Below, in pieces: positions 1 to 7,338 of a stretch of 64,000 nt of DNA (position 1 is its first letter; each line of letters opens with the position of its first letter). The translations under genes and the position numbers were made by a program. The notes below the pieces were generated by a model that saw nothing but the letters and a program-made list of their open reading frames with translations, made no database searches and had not been told where the DNA came from. The DNA comes from Comamonas_C sp026954015 (GTDB taxonomy: Bacteria; Pseudomonadota; Gammaproteobacteria; Burkholderiales; Burkholderiaceae_C): contig JAPSFS010000001.1 in the NCBI GenBank assembly GCA_035063785.1, forward strand, positions 1 through 64,000, read 5' to 3'.

Positions 1-959
1 AGATCGCCGTGATCGAAAACGAATTCGGCGAGGAAAACATCGACAGCGACCTGCTCGTCACCGAATCGAAGGAGCAGATCCTGCAGATGAGCAACGGCTG
101 CGTGTGCTGCACCATCCGCGAGGACCTGCGCGACACGCTGCGCCTGCTCGCGGCCAAGAAGCGCAAGGGGATGCTCGACTTCGAGCGCGTGGTGATCGAG
201 ACCACCGGGCTCGCGGACCCCGGCCCCGTGGTGCAGACCTTCTTCATGGACGACGAAATCGCCGAGTCCTACATGGTCGATTCGGTGATCACGCTGGTCG
301 ACGCCAAGCATGCCAACGAGCAGCTCGACACGCGCCAGGAGGCGCGCCGCCAGGTGGGCTTCGCCGACCAGATCTTCCTGTCCAAGACCGATCTCGTGAG
401 CGAGCAGGACAAGGACGCGCTGATCCACCGCTTGAAGCACATGAACCCGCGCGCGCCGATCCGCGCGGTGCACTTTGGCGAGGTGCCGCTCAAGGAGGTG
501 CTCGATCTGCGCGGCTTCAACCTCAACGACAAGCTTGAACTCGACCCGGAACTGCTCAAGGACGACGACCACGACCACGATCATGAGCATCACGATCACG
601 ACCATGGTCATGAGCACGGCGAGCACTGCGCGCACCTGCACCACCACCACTATGACGATGACGTGAAGAGCTTCGTCTTCCGCTCGGATCGGCCGTTCGA
701 CCCGGCCAAGCTCGAGGACTTCATCGGCGCCATCGTCAACATCTACGGCCCGCGCATGCTGCGCTACAAGGGCGTGCTGGCGATGAAGGGCACCGAGCGC
801 AAGGTGATCTTCCAGGGCGTGCACCAGATGATGGGCAGCGACCTCGGGCCCGCATGGGGCCAGGACGAGCCGCGCCAGAGCCGCATGGTGTTCATTGGTA
901 TCGACCTGCCGCGCGACATCTTCTTCCAGGGACTGGAGCAGTGCCTGGTGGCGGCCTGA
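1..959 (+). CDS. CobW/YjiA-family metallochaperone GTPase (5' end missing)
   Basis: The reading frame is already open at the window edge, so the N-terminus and Walker A loop lie outside. The visible part starts at IAVIENEFGEENIDSDLL, typical of the COG0523 GTPases that insert or traffic metals. The family Cys motif GCVCC lies near nucleotides 97-111, followed by ETTGLADPGP and the G4-like motif SKTDL (usually NKxD). A histidine/aspartate-rich stretch (about nucleotides 559-660, repeated HDHDH) separates the GTPase core from the CobW C-terminal domain and is a probable metal-binding loop. Stop TGA at 957-959. The next gene is a cysteine-poor dksA. The substrate metal (Zn, Co or another) cannot be read from the sequence. 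Confidence 0.9.
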   Translation, partial: IAVIENEFGEENIDSDLLVTESKEQILQMSNGCVCCTIREDLRDTLRLLAAKKRKGMLDFERVVIETTGLADPGPVVQTFFMDDEIAESYMVDSVITLVDAKHANEQLDTRQEARRQVGFADQIFLSKTDLVSEQDKDALIHRLKHMNPRAPIRAVHFGEVPLKEVLDLRGFNLNDKLELDPELLKDDDHDHDHEHHDHDHGHEHGEHCAHLHHHHYDDDVKSFVFRSDRPFDPAKLEDFIGAIVNIYGPRMLRYKGVLAMKGTERKVIFQGVHQMMGSDLGPAWGQDEPRQSRMVFIGIDLPRDIFFQGLEQCLVAA

Positions 960-1034
960 GAGACTCCAGGCAGCACCCGGTGCTGCTGTAGCGCGCCGCG
1001 CGCGGAGGTTCCGCACCGTGCGTGCGGTCATGGC

Positions 1035-1064
1035 TTGAGGCCTGCGTGGCAGGGTCGATACAAT
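1035..1064 (+). promoter_or_regulatory. Candidate promoter for dksA
   Basis: TTGAGG (1035-1040), an 18-base spacer and TACAAT (1059-1064) form a plausible sigma-70 promoter about 130 bases upstream of dksA. A small hairpin (GCAGCAC, loop CCG, GTGCTGC at 970-986) follows the upstream GTPase gene without a clear T-run. No Zur-like palindrome was seen in 960-1194. Confidence 0.45.
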
Positions 1065-1194
1065 CGCGGCCCGTCGGGCCGGCGCGCGCTGCTGGCGCGC
1101 AGCGTCTCATGCGCAGACCGGCCGAGCCAACTCGGGGTACTATCCGCCGCACCCGCTCCTTTTTCGTTCCACCCTCTGCCAGCGACCTTCATCC

Positions 1195-1686
1195 ATGAAC
1201 ACGACCCTGCAAAAACCTGTGGCGGCCGCCAAGAAAGACCCCAAGCTGGCCAGCAACTGGAAAACCAAGGCTGTCGAGCAGCTCACCGACGCCGACGTGC
1301 TCGCGATGCCCGAGAGCGAGTACATGAACGAGAAGCAGCTCGCGTTTTTCCGCCTGAAGCTGGTGCAGCTCAAGCAGGACATCCACGACAACGCGGGCGC
1401 GACCACCGAGAACCTGCGCGAGGACACCGTGGTGGTCCCCGATCCGGCGGATCGCGCGACCATCGAGGAAGAGCACGCGCTCGAACTGCGCACGCGTGAC
1501 CGCGAGCGCAAGCTGCTCAAGAAGATCGAGCAGTCGATCGCGCGCATCGACGCGGGCGACTACGGCTACTGCGACGAAACCGGCGAGCCCATCGGCGTCG
1601 GACGTCTGCTGGCGCGCCCCACGGCCACGCTTTCGCTGGAGGCGCAGCAGCGGCGCGAGCTCAAGCAGAAGATGTTCGGCGATTGA
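1195..1686 (+). CDS. dksA: RNA polymerase-binding transcription factor DksA, cysteine-poor type
   Basis: 163 aa. DksA binds the RNA polymerase secondary channel and works with ppGpp in the stringent response. The coiled-coil tip with the conserved Asp pair region (DPADRATIEEE) and the C-terminal globular region (GDYGYCDETGEPIG, then RLLARPTATLSLEA) are clear. Against the E. coli zinc finger (CxxC...CxxC), only the first Cys remains; the others are Thr, Ser and Ala, the C-T-S-A pattern known from zinc-independent DksA proteins such as Pseudomonas aeruginosa DksA2. The protein is therefore expected to fold without zinc. It carries a Lys/Ala-rich N-terminal extension of about 30 residues. It follows a CobW-type GTPase gene. 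Confidence 0.95.
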   Translation: MNTTLQKPVAAAKKDPKLASNWKTKAVEQLTDADVLAMPESEYMNEKQLAFFRLKLVQLKQDIHDNAGATTENLREDTVVVPDPADRATIEEEHALELRTRDRERKLLKKIEQSIARIDAGDYGYCDETGEPIGVGRLLARPTATLSLEAQQRRELKQKMFGD

Positions 1687-1746
1687 TGCTGGCGCGGGCA
1701 TGACATGGTGAGCGTTCGAGCGATGCGGCGGCAGAGGCGGTAGACC

Positions 1747-3378
1747 GTGGCCCGGGGCGAGTCCACGCGTGGCAGCCTGCTCACCAAGGTGGTGCGGTTC
1801 GTGCGCAATCCGACGGTGGATTGGGCCGATCTGGACACGCTGGACGAAACCCGAGAAAGCCAGTTCAGCCGCGAAGCGCTCAAGGAGATGATCGAGCGCA
1901 AGCGGCGCAACGATTTCGTGCGCAAACGCGAGTTCGAGCAGTTGCGCCGCCTGCGCCGCAAGGAACCCGCGCCGCCGACACCGACCGGCATGACCTCGCA
2001 GGCGACTTCGATGCTCCAGACCGGCGAGGGCGAAGAGCGGGCCCAGACGCTGCGCAAGATCGATGCGATCGAACAGCAGATGGCGCGCCACTGGATCAAG
2101 GCCGCGGATGCGCCCGCAGCCGATGGCGCGACGGGGGCGGCCACGCAGCAGCCGGTGGCGCCAGCCGACGATGCGTCGCGCGCATACGCGCCGACCGAAC
2201 CGCTGGCGCTGCAGCCGGGGGCGGCGGCAGCGCCGATTGGGGGCGACAATGCGCCCGAGACCCTCGCGCCCGGCATGGGCGCATCCGAGGCCATGCCGGA
2301 AGAGGACTCCGGACAGGAAATATTCGTGCACGAACCCGATCTTGAAGAGGCCGCCATACTGTTTGCCAACGCCGACTACGCCGGCGCCGCGCGCTGTCTG
2401 ACGGCCGTGCTCGAACAACATGCGCACGACGATCCCATGCAGCAGCACGAGATCTGGATGACACTGTTCGATCTGTATCGCGCCACCGGGACGCAGGAGC
2501 CGTTCGATGCGCTCGCGATCGAATACGCGGCGCGCTTCGGCCGCTCGGCGCCGCTGTGGTTCTCGCTGCCCGAGCAGTTGGGCGTGCCCACGCGGGCGGC
2601 GCCGGTGAGCGCGCCGCAGCGTCAGCTGGGCTGGAGTGCCCCGCCCACGCTGGGCGTGCAGTCGGTGGCGGCGCTGCAGGCGGCGCTTGAGCGCGCGGCG
2701 CAACCCTGGACGCTCAACTGGTCGCGTGTCGTCGCGCTGGACGAGGCCGCCGTGGCGCCGCTGCATGCGCTGCTCACACGCTGGGCCGGGCAGGCGGTGC
2801 AACTGCGTTTTCACGGCACGAATGCCTTGCTGCAGGTGCTCGAGGCGCACACCATCGCGGGCGAGCGGGGCATCGATGCGCAATGGTGGCTGCTGCGCAT
2901 GGCGCTGCAGCGCGTGATGGGGCAGGCCGATGCGTTCGAGATGACGGCGCTCGACTACTGCGTCACCTACGAGGTATCACCGCCTTCGTGGGTCGAGCCG
3001 CGCTGCGCCTACCGCGATGACGACGCACCGGACGACCAGGAGTTGACGGCCACCGGCGCGCAGCTGCTCGTGAGCAACGAGCCGAAGGCGTCCACACCGA
3101 TGCCGCGGGCCGAGCTCACGGGCCAGATCGAAGGCGATGCCGAGCCGCAGCTGCAGCCGCTGGTGGCGCTCATGCGCGAGGGCGAGCCCTTCACGATCGC
3201 GTGCGACCGGCTGATCCGCATCGATTTCGCCGCCGTCGGCTCGGTGCTCAACTGGGCTGCGGTGCAGCAGGCGCAGGGGCGCGAGTTGCATTTCCACAAC
3301 CTGCACCGGCTCGTCGCAGTGTTCTTCAACGTCATCGGCGTGAGCGACCACGCCCGCGTCGAGCCGCGCCGCAACTGA
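1747..3378 (+). CDS. Uncharacterised protein with two STAS-like segments
   Basis: 543 aa from a GTG at 1747; an in-frame TAG at 1741 excludes a longer form. The N-terminal 80 residues are strongly charged (EALKEMIERKRRNDFVRKRE) and look helical. A low-complexity Ala/Pro linker follows (about residues 110-190), then an acidic stretch and a helical middle. Two C-terminal segments (about 290-375 and 445-535) resemble STAS or anti-sigma-antagonist folds: a beta strand, then LDEAAVAPLHALL in the first and IDFAAVGSVLNWAA in the second. I recall similar genes between dksA and hslVU in other Comamonadaceae, but no function is known to me. Assignment to STAS is by eye and should be treated as tentative. 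Confidence 0.75.
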   Translation: MARGESTRGSLLTKVVRFVRNPTVDWADLDTLDETRESQFSREALKEMIERKRRNDFVRKREFEQLRRLRRKEPAPPTPTGMTSQATSMLQTGEGEERAQTLRKIDAIEQQMARHWIKAADAPAADGATGAATQQPVAPADDASRAYAPTEPLALQPGAAAAPIGGDNAPETLAPGMGASEAMPEEDSGQEIFVHEPDLEEAAILFANADYAGAARCLTAVLEQHAHDDPMQQHEIWMTLFDLYRATGTQEPFDALAIEYAARFGRSAPLWFSLPEQLGVPTRAAPVSAPQRQLGWSAPPTLGVQSVAALQAALERAAQPWTLNWSRVVALDEAAVAPLHALLTRWAGQAVQLRFHGTNALLQVLEAHTIAGERGIDAQWWLLRMALQRVMGQADAFEMTALDYCVTYEVSPPSWVEPRCAYRDDDAPDDQELTATGAQLLVSNEPKASTPMPRAELTGQIEGDAEPQLQPLVALMREGEPFTIACDRLIRIDFAAVGSVLNWAAVQQAQGRELHFHNLHRLVAVFFNVIGVSDHARVEPRRN

Positions 3379-3442
3379 GGGGCTGGCGGGGCGCGCCGCG
3401 CAGGCTTGCAAAACCGCGCGCCCGCCTCCAGATCGGACAGCT

Positions 3443-3991
3443 ATGGAACAGTTTCACGGCACCACCATCCTGAGCGTGCGCCGGGCGCTGCCCGATGGGC
3501 GCCTGCAGGTCGCGATCGGCGGCGACGGCCAGGTCACGCTGGGCAACATCGTCGTCAAGGGCACGGCGCGCAAGGTGCGCAAGCTCTACCACGACAAGGT
3601 GCTCGCCGGTTTTGCCGGTGCCACGGCCGATGCGTTCACGCTGTTCGAGCGCTTCGAGGCCAAGCTGGAAAAGCACCAGGGACAGCTCACGCGCGCGGCG
3701 ATCGAGCTCACCAAGGACTGGCGCACCGACCGCGTGCTGCGCCGCCTGGAGGCGATGCTGGCCGTGGCGGACGAAACCGCCTCGCTCATCATCACCGGCA
3801 ATGGCGACGTACTCGAACCTGAGCAGGGCATCGTCGCGATCGGCTCGGGCGGGCCCTATGCCCATTCGGCCGCCAAGGCGCTGCTCGCGCACACCGACCT
3901 GAGCGCGGTGGAGATCGTGCGCGAGTCGCTCGCCATCGCGGGCGAGCTGTGCATCTACACCAACATGCACCACACGATCGAGACACTATAG
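3443..3991 (+). CDS. hslV: ATP-dependent protease proteolytic subunit HslV
   Basis: 182 aa, the threonine peptidase of the HslVU (ClpYQ) protease. The core matches family members throughout: GNIVVKGTARKVRKLY, GFAGATADAFTLFERF, KDWRTDRVLRRLEAML, LIITGNGDVLEPE and AIGSGGPYAHSAAKALL. The catalytic Thr is expected at residue 7 (MEQFHG|TTILSVRR), so six residues must be removed as a propeptide, unlike E. coli where only Met is removed. A short insertion (ALPDGRLQ) follows SVRR. hslU begins 71 bases downstream, so the two are probably cotranscribed; the gap carries a copy of the dispersed GATAGCTGCC repeat. Confidence 0.97.
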   Translation: MEQFHGTTILSVRRALPDGRLQVAIGGDGQVTLGNIVVKGTARKVRKLYHDKVLAGFAGATADAFTLFERFEAKLEKHQGQLTRAAIELTKDWRTDRVLRRLEAMLAVADETASLIITGNGDVLEPEQGIVAIGSGGPYAHSAAKALLAHTDLSAVEIVRESLAIAGELCIYTNMHHTIETL

Positions 3992-4006
3992 TCTCGGTTT
4001 TCATTG

Positions 4007-4055
4007 TTTTGATAGCTGCCTGCGCTTGACTGGCAAGCGCTGGGGCCTGATCTGG
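4007..4055 (+). repeat. Dispersed palindromic repeat, copy A (hslV/hslU gap)
   Basis: Begins TTTTGATAGCTGCC and contains a perfect stem GCGCTTG (4022-4028), loop ACTGG, CAAGCGC (4034-4040), then TGGGGCCTGAT. Related copies lie at 27358-27410, 32517-32565, 33182-33230, 37801-37850 and 51344-51390. It fills most of the gap between hslV and hslU. No T-run follows the stem, so it is not an obvious terminator. Confidence 0.75.
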
Positions 4056-4062
4056 ATCAGAA

Positions 4063-5379
4063 ATGTCTTCCATGACCCCTCAGGAGATCGTCTCCGAGCT
4101 CGACCGCCACATCGTCGGCCAGCAGGACGCCAAACGCGCGGTGGCGATCGCGCTGCGCAACCGCTGGCGCCGCCAGCATGTCGACGCCGGCCTGCGCGCG
4201 GAGATCACGCCCAAGAACATCCTCATGATCGGCCCCACCGGCGTGGGCAAGACCGAGATCGCGCGGCGCCTGGCGCGCCTGGCCGATGCGCCCTTCATCA
4301 AGGTGGAGGCGACCAAGTTCACCGAGGTCGGCTACGTCGGCAAGGACGTGGACGCGATCATCCGCGACCTCGTCGAGGTCGCCGTCAAGCAGACGCGCGA
4401 GCAGGACATGAAGAAGATGCGCGCGCGTGCCGAGGACGCGGCCGAGGAGCGCATCCTCGACGTCTTGATCCCGCCCGCGCGCACCGATGCGCCCGCGGGC
4501 GACACCACCGCGCGCCAGGTGTTTCGCAAGAAGCTGCGTCAGGGGGAGCTCGACGACAAGGAGATCGAGATCGAGGTGGCGGACGCACGCCCGCAGGTCG
4601 AGATCATGGGGCCGCAGGGCATGGAGGAAATGGCCGAGCAACTGCGCGGGCTGTTTTCGCAGATGGGCCAGACCCGGCGGCGCGCGCGCAAGCTGGCGAT
4701 TGCCGAGGCGTTGAGGCTCCTGACCGACGAGGAAGCCGCCAAGCTCGTGAACGAGGAAGAGGTGAAGGCGCGCGCGATCGCGAACATGGAGCAGAACGGC
4801 ATCGTCTTCATCGACGAGATCGACAAGGTCGCGGCGCGTCAGGAAACGAGCGGCGCGGACGTCTCGCGCCAGGGCGTGCAGCGCGACCTGCTGCCGCTGG
4901 TGGAGGGCACGACCGTCTCCACCAAGTACGGCATGGTCAGGACCGACCACATCCTGTTCATCGCCTCGGGGGCGTTCCACCTGGCCAAGCCCAGCGACCT
5001 GATCCCCGAGCTGCAGGGGCGCTTTCCGATCCGCGTCGAGCTCGGGTCGCTGTCGGTGCAGGATTTCGAGGCCATCCTCACGCAGACACACGCAAGCCTG
5101 GTCAAGCAGTACCAGGCGCTGCTCGCCACCGAAGGCGTGACGCTGGAGTTCACGCCCGAGGGCATCACACGCCTGGCGCAGATCGCCTGCGACGTGAACG
5201 AGCGCACCGAGAACATCGGCGCGCGCCGGCTCTCGACGGTGATGGAGCGCCTGCTCGACGAGGTGAGTTTCGGCGCCACGGGGCTTGCGGGCCAGAGTGT
5301 GCGCGTCGACGCGTCCTACGTCGATGCGCGCCTGGCCTCGCTCAGCACCAACGAAGACCTGTCGCGCTACATCCTGTGA
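4063..5379 (+). CDS. hslU: ATP-dependent protease ATPase subunit HslU
   Basis: 438 aa AAA+ unfoldase of the HslVU protease. Walker A GPTGVGKT is at residues 57-64 and Walker B GIVFIDEID at 246-254. The long I-domain between them (about 110-235) is rich in charged residues, as in the family. The sensor region (HLAKPSDLIPELQGRFPIRV) and the C-terminal tail LSRYIL, whose end inserts into HslV, are intact. ATG at 4063 is used; an ATG at 4072 would drop three residues. Two inverted repeats follow the stop codon and the dcw cluster starts after that. Confidence 0.97.
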   Translation: MSSMTPQEIVSELDRHIVGQQDAKRAVAIALRNRWRRQHVDAGLRAEITPKNILMIGPTGVGKTEIARRLARLADAPFIKVEATKFTEVGYVGKDVDAIIRDLVEVAVKQTREQDMKKMRARAEDAAEERILDVLIPPARTDAPAGDTTARQVFRKKLRQGELDDKEIEIEVADARPQVEIMGPQGMEEMAEQLRGLFSQMGQTRRRARKLAIAEALRLLTDEEAAKLVNEEEVKARAIANMEQNGIVFIDEIDKVAARQETSGADVSRQGVQRDLLPLVEGTTVSTKYGMVRTDHILFIASGAFHLAKPSDLIPELQGRFPIRVELGSLSVQDFEAILTQTHASLVKQYQALLATEGVTLEFTPEGITRLAQIACDVNERTENIGARRLSTVMERLLDEVSFGATGLAGQSVRVDASYVDARLASLSTNEDLSRYIL

Positions 5380-5389
5380 CGATCACGGG

Positions 5390-5433
5390 TTGAAGCGCGC
5401 CGCGCTTCAAGGATCACCTGTGCAATGTGATCC
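5390..5433. terminator. Paired inverted repeats after hslU
   Basis: Two adjacent dyads: TTGAAGCG (5390-5397) pairing with CGCTTCAA (5403-5410), and GGATCAC (5411-5417) pairing with GTGATCC (5427-5433). They sit where transcription of hslVU should end, before the mra promoter. Neither is followed by a clear T-run, so factor-independent termination is unproven. Confidence 0.4.
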
Positions 5434-5526
5434 AAGTTCTTGACTATCAAGGTTTTTCTCCTCGCCAACCCTGAACATTTGGCGCTAAACCTTTGATTTC
5501 ATTCACAAAATTTCGGGCACTCCCCC

Positions 5527-5554
5527 TTGTGCGGCGCTTTTTTCCTGCTACAGT
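5527..5554 (+). promoter_or_regulatory. Candidate promoter of the dcw cluster (Pmra)
   Basis: TTGTGC (5527-5532), a 16-base spacer and an extended -10 element TGCTACAGT (TACAGT at 5549-5554). It lies about 100 bases upstream of mraZ and its -10 overlaps the first of four MraZ-type repeats, so MraZ binding would block it. A TTGACT at 5440-5445 lacks a convincing -10 partner. Confidence 0.5.
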
Positions 5555-5587
5555 GCAGAAAAGTGCAATGAAGTGGTAAAAAGTGCC
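5551..5587 (+). promoter_or_regulatory. MraZ operator: four AGTG repeats at 10-bp spacing
   Basis: AGTGC, AGTGC, AGTGG and AGTGC begin at 5552, 5562, 5572 and 5582, exactly 10 bases apart, with A-rich spacers. MraZ is known to bind tandem G-rich boxes of this kind (TGGG repeats in E. coli, AAAGTG repeats in Mollicutes) upstream of its own gene. The regular phasing puts all boxes on one face of the helix. Confidence 0.8.
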
Positions 5588-5645
5588 GTCGTAGCGCCGT
5601 AACGTGGGGCTCGGTGGCACCGGTCGATCCGAGAGGTTTCAGTCC

Positions 5646-6074
5646 GTGTTCCAAGGTGCGTCTTCGCTCAGTCTGGATGCCAAGGGGCGTTTGTCGGTGC
5701 CCACGCGCCACCGCGATGCGTTGCTGGCCGAGGCGGCGGGACAGCTCACGATCACCAAGCACCCCGATGGCTGCCTGATGGTCTTCCCGCGCCCCGCGTG
5801 GGACGCCTTCAGCGCGCGCATCGCGCAGCTGCCCATGGCCGCGCAGTGGTGGAAGCGGATTTTTCTCGGCAACGCGATGGACGTGGAGATGGACGGCACC
5901 GGCCGCGTGCTGGTGTCGCCCGAACTGCGCGCCAGCGCGGGACTGGTGAAGGACGCGGTGCTCCTGGGCATGGGCACGCATTTCGAGCTCTGGGACAAGG
6001 CCACATACGAGGCCAAGGAAGCCGCGGCCATGCAGGCGCAGATGCCTGACGTGTTCAAGGACTTCTCGTTCTGA
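5646..6074 (+). CDS. mraZ: Transcriptional regulator MraZ
   Basis: 142 aa with a GTG start at 5646, giving the family N-terminus (V/M)FQGASSLSLDAKGRL; GAGAGG about ten bases upstream can serve as ribosome binding site. An in-frame ATG at 5604 would add 14 residues unlike the family. The two SpoVT/AbrB-like halves are visible (SLDAKGRLSVPTRHRD and EMDGTGRVLVSPELR). MraZ represses the dcw operon by binding repeats upstream of its gene, and four such repeats lie at 5552-5586. First gene of the cluster; rsmH starts nine bases after its stop. Confidence 0.95.
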   Translation: MFQGASSLSLDAKGRLSVPTRHRDALLAEAAGQLTITKHPDGCLMVFPRPAWDAFSARIAQLPMAAQWWKRIFLGNAMDVEMDGTGRVLVSPELRASAGLVKDAVLLGMGTHFELWDKATYEAKEAAAMQAQMPDVFKDFSF

Positions 6075-6083
6075 GAGCGGCAC

Positions 6084-7010
6084 GTGCACGCAGACCTCCC
6101 GCACACCACCGTCCTGCTCGACGAGGCCGTCTCCGCGCTGCTGGCGGGCATGACCGCGCCGAACGCGACCTTCGTTGACGGCACGTTCGGTCGCGGCGGG
6201 CATACGCGCAGGCTCCTGCAGGCGCTGGGACCGGGGGCGCGGCTCATTGCATTCGACAAGGACCCGCAGGCGGTGGCGTGCGCCGCGCAGCTGCGCGACG
6301 CCCGGTTTTCCATGCGCCACGCGAGCTTCGTCGAGATCGCGGCGCTGGCGGCGTCGAGCGTGGCGGGCGTGCTGCTCGACCTTGGGGTGAGCTCGCCGCA
6401 GATCGACACGCCCGAGCGCGGGTTCAGCTTCCGGCTCGACGGCCCGCTGGACATGCGCATGGATCCCACGCGCGGCCAGAGCGTGGGCGAGTGGCTGGCG
6501 CACGCCGAGCCGTCTGCTATCGCGGAGGTGATACGTGACTATGGTGAAGAACGGTTTGCTGGGGCCATTGCAAAGGCGATTGTTGCTCGGCGCGAGAAGC
6601 AGGGGCCCGTACAGACCACTGCCGAGCTCGCCCACCTCGTGGCTGGCGCGGTCCGCACCCGCGAGCGCGGGCAGAACCCTGCGACGCGCACATTTCAGGC
6701 TCTTCGGATTTTCATCAATGCCGAACTCGAGGACCTCCGGCAGGCGCTAGACGCCAGCCTGCGCGTGCTCGCGCCGGGCGGGCGCCTGGTGGTGATCAGC
6801 TTTCATTCGCTGGAGGACCGGATCGTCAAGCAGTTCATCGCGCGCCATGCGCGCGAGGTGGTCGACCGGCATGCGCCGTTCGCGGGCGCACGGGCCATGC
6901 CCTTGAGGGCGCTTGCGCGCGTGAAGCCCGGCGCCGCCGAAATCGCCGCCAACCCGCGCGCGCGCAGCGCCGTGATGCGCGTGGCCGAGCGCACGGAGGC
7001 CGCCGCGTGA
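6084..7010 (+). CDS. rsmH: 16S rRNA (cytosine(1402)-N4)-methyltransferase RsmH (MraW)
   Basis: 308 aa from a GTG start. RsmH adds the N4-methyl group to C1402 of 16S rRNA using S-adenosylmethionine. The start region HTTVLLDEAVSALL, the SAM-binding loop DGTFGRGGHTRRLL, the stretch GVLLDLGVSSPQID with ERGFSFRLDGPLDMRMD, and the C-terminal VISFHSLEDRIVKQF are all conserved. It is the second dcw gene, 9 bases after mraZ and 28 bases before ftsL. Confidence 0.97.
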   Translation: MHADLPHTTVLLDEAVSALLAGMTAPNATFVDGTFGRGGHTRRLLQALGPGARLIAFDKDPQAVACAAQLRDARFSMRHASFVEIAALAASSVAGVLLDLGVSSPQIDTPERGFSFRLDGPLDMRMDPTRGQSVGEWLAHAEPSAIAEVIRDYGEERFAGAIAKAIVARREKQGPVQTTAELAHLVAGAVRTRERGQNPATRTFQALRIFINAELEDLRQALDASLRVLAPGGRLVVISFHSLEDRIVKQFIARHAREVVDRHAPFAGARAMPLRALARVKPGAAEIAANPRARSAVMRVAERTEAAA

Positions 7011-7038
7011 GCGCCGCCGCAGCCGTGAGGGGCACGCC

Positions 7039-7338
7039 ATGACGCGCGTGAGCATCGTCCTGCTGCTGGCGGTGATGGCCAGCGCCATGTGGCTCGTGCA
7101 GGTGCAGTACGAGTCGCGGCGCCTGAACACCGAATGGCACCGCGCGAACGTGGAGTCGCGCCAGCTTGAGACCGAGCACCAGCGCCTGCTCGTGGAAAAG
7201 CGCGCACAGGCGACACCGCTGCGCGTCGAGCGCCTCGCGATCGAAAAGCTCAAGATGCGCACGCCCACGCCGGCCACGACCTTGTACGTGACGGGCGACG
7301 GCACCGCGGTGCAGTCGCTCGCGGGGGAGCGCCCATGA
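7039..7338 (+). CDS. ftsL: Cell division protein FtsL
   Basis: 99 aa bitopic membrane protein of the divisome FtsQLB complex. One N-terminal membrane helix (about residues 4-22, VSIVLLLAVMASAMWLVQVQ) is followed by a heptad-like coiled coil (residues 25-65, NTEWHRANVESRQLETEHQ) and a short periplasmic tail. Length and position between rsmH and ftsI are typical. Its stop overlaps the ftsI start in an ATGA, indicating translational coupling. Confidence 0.93.
   Translation: MTRVSIVLLLAVMASAMWLVQVQYESRRLNTEWHRANVESRQLETEHQRLLVEKRAQATPLRVERLAIEKLKMRTPTPATTLYVTGDGTAVQSLAGERP

Noticed and set aside
960..1194. Zur box upstream of dksA
   Set aside because: Looked for because of the CobW/DksA pairing; no AT-rich Zur palindrome is present.
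5604..5645. Upstream ATG as the mraZ start
   Set aside because: The added 14 residues do not match the family; GTG at 5646 gives the conserved MraZ N-terminus with a ribosome binding site.
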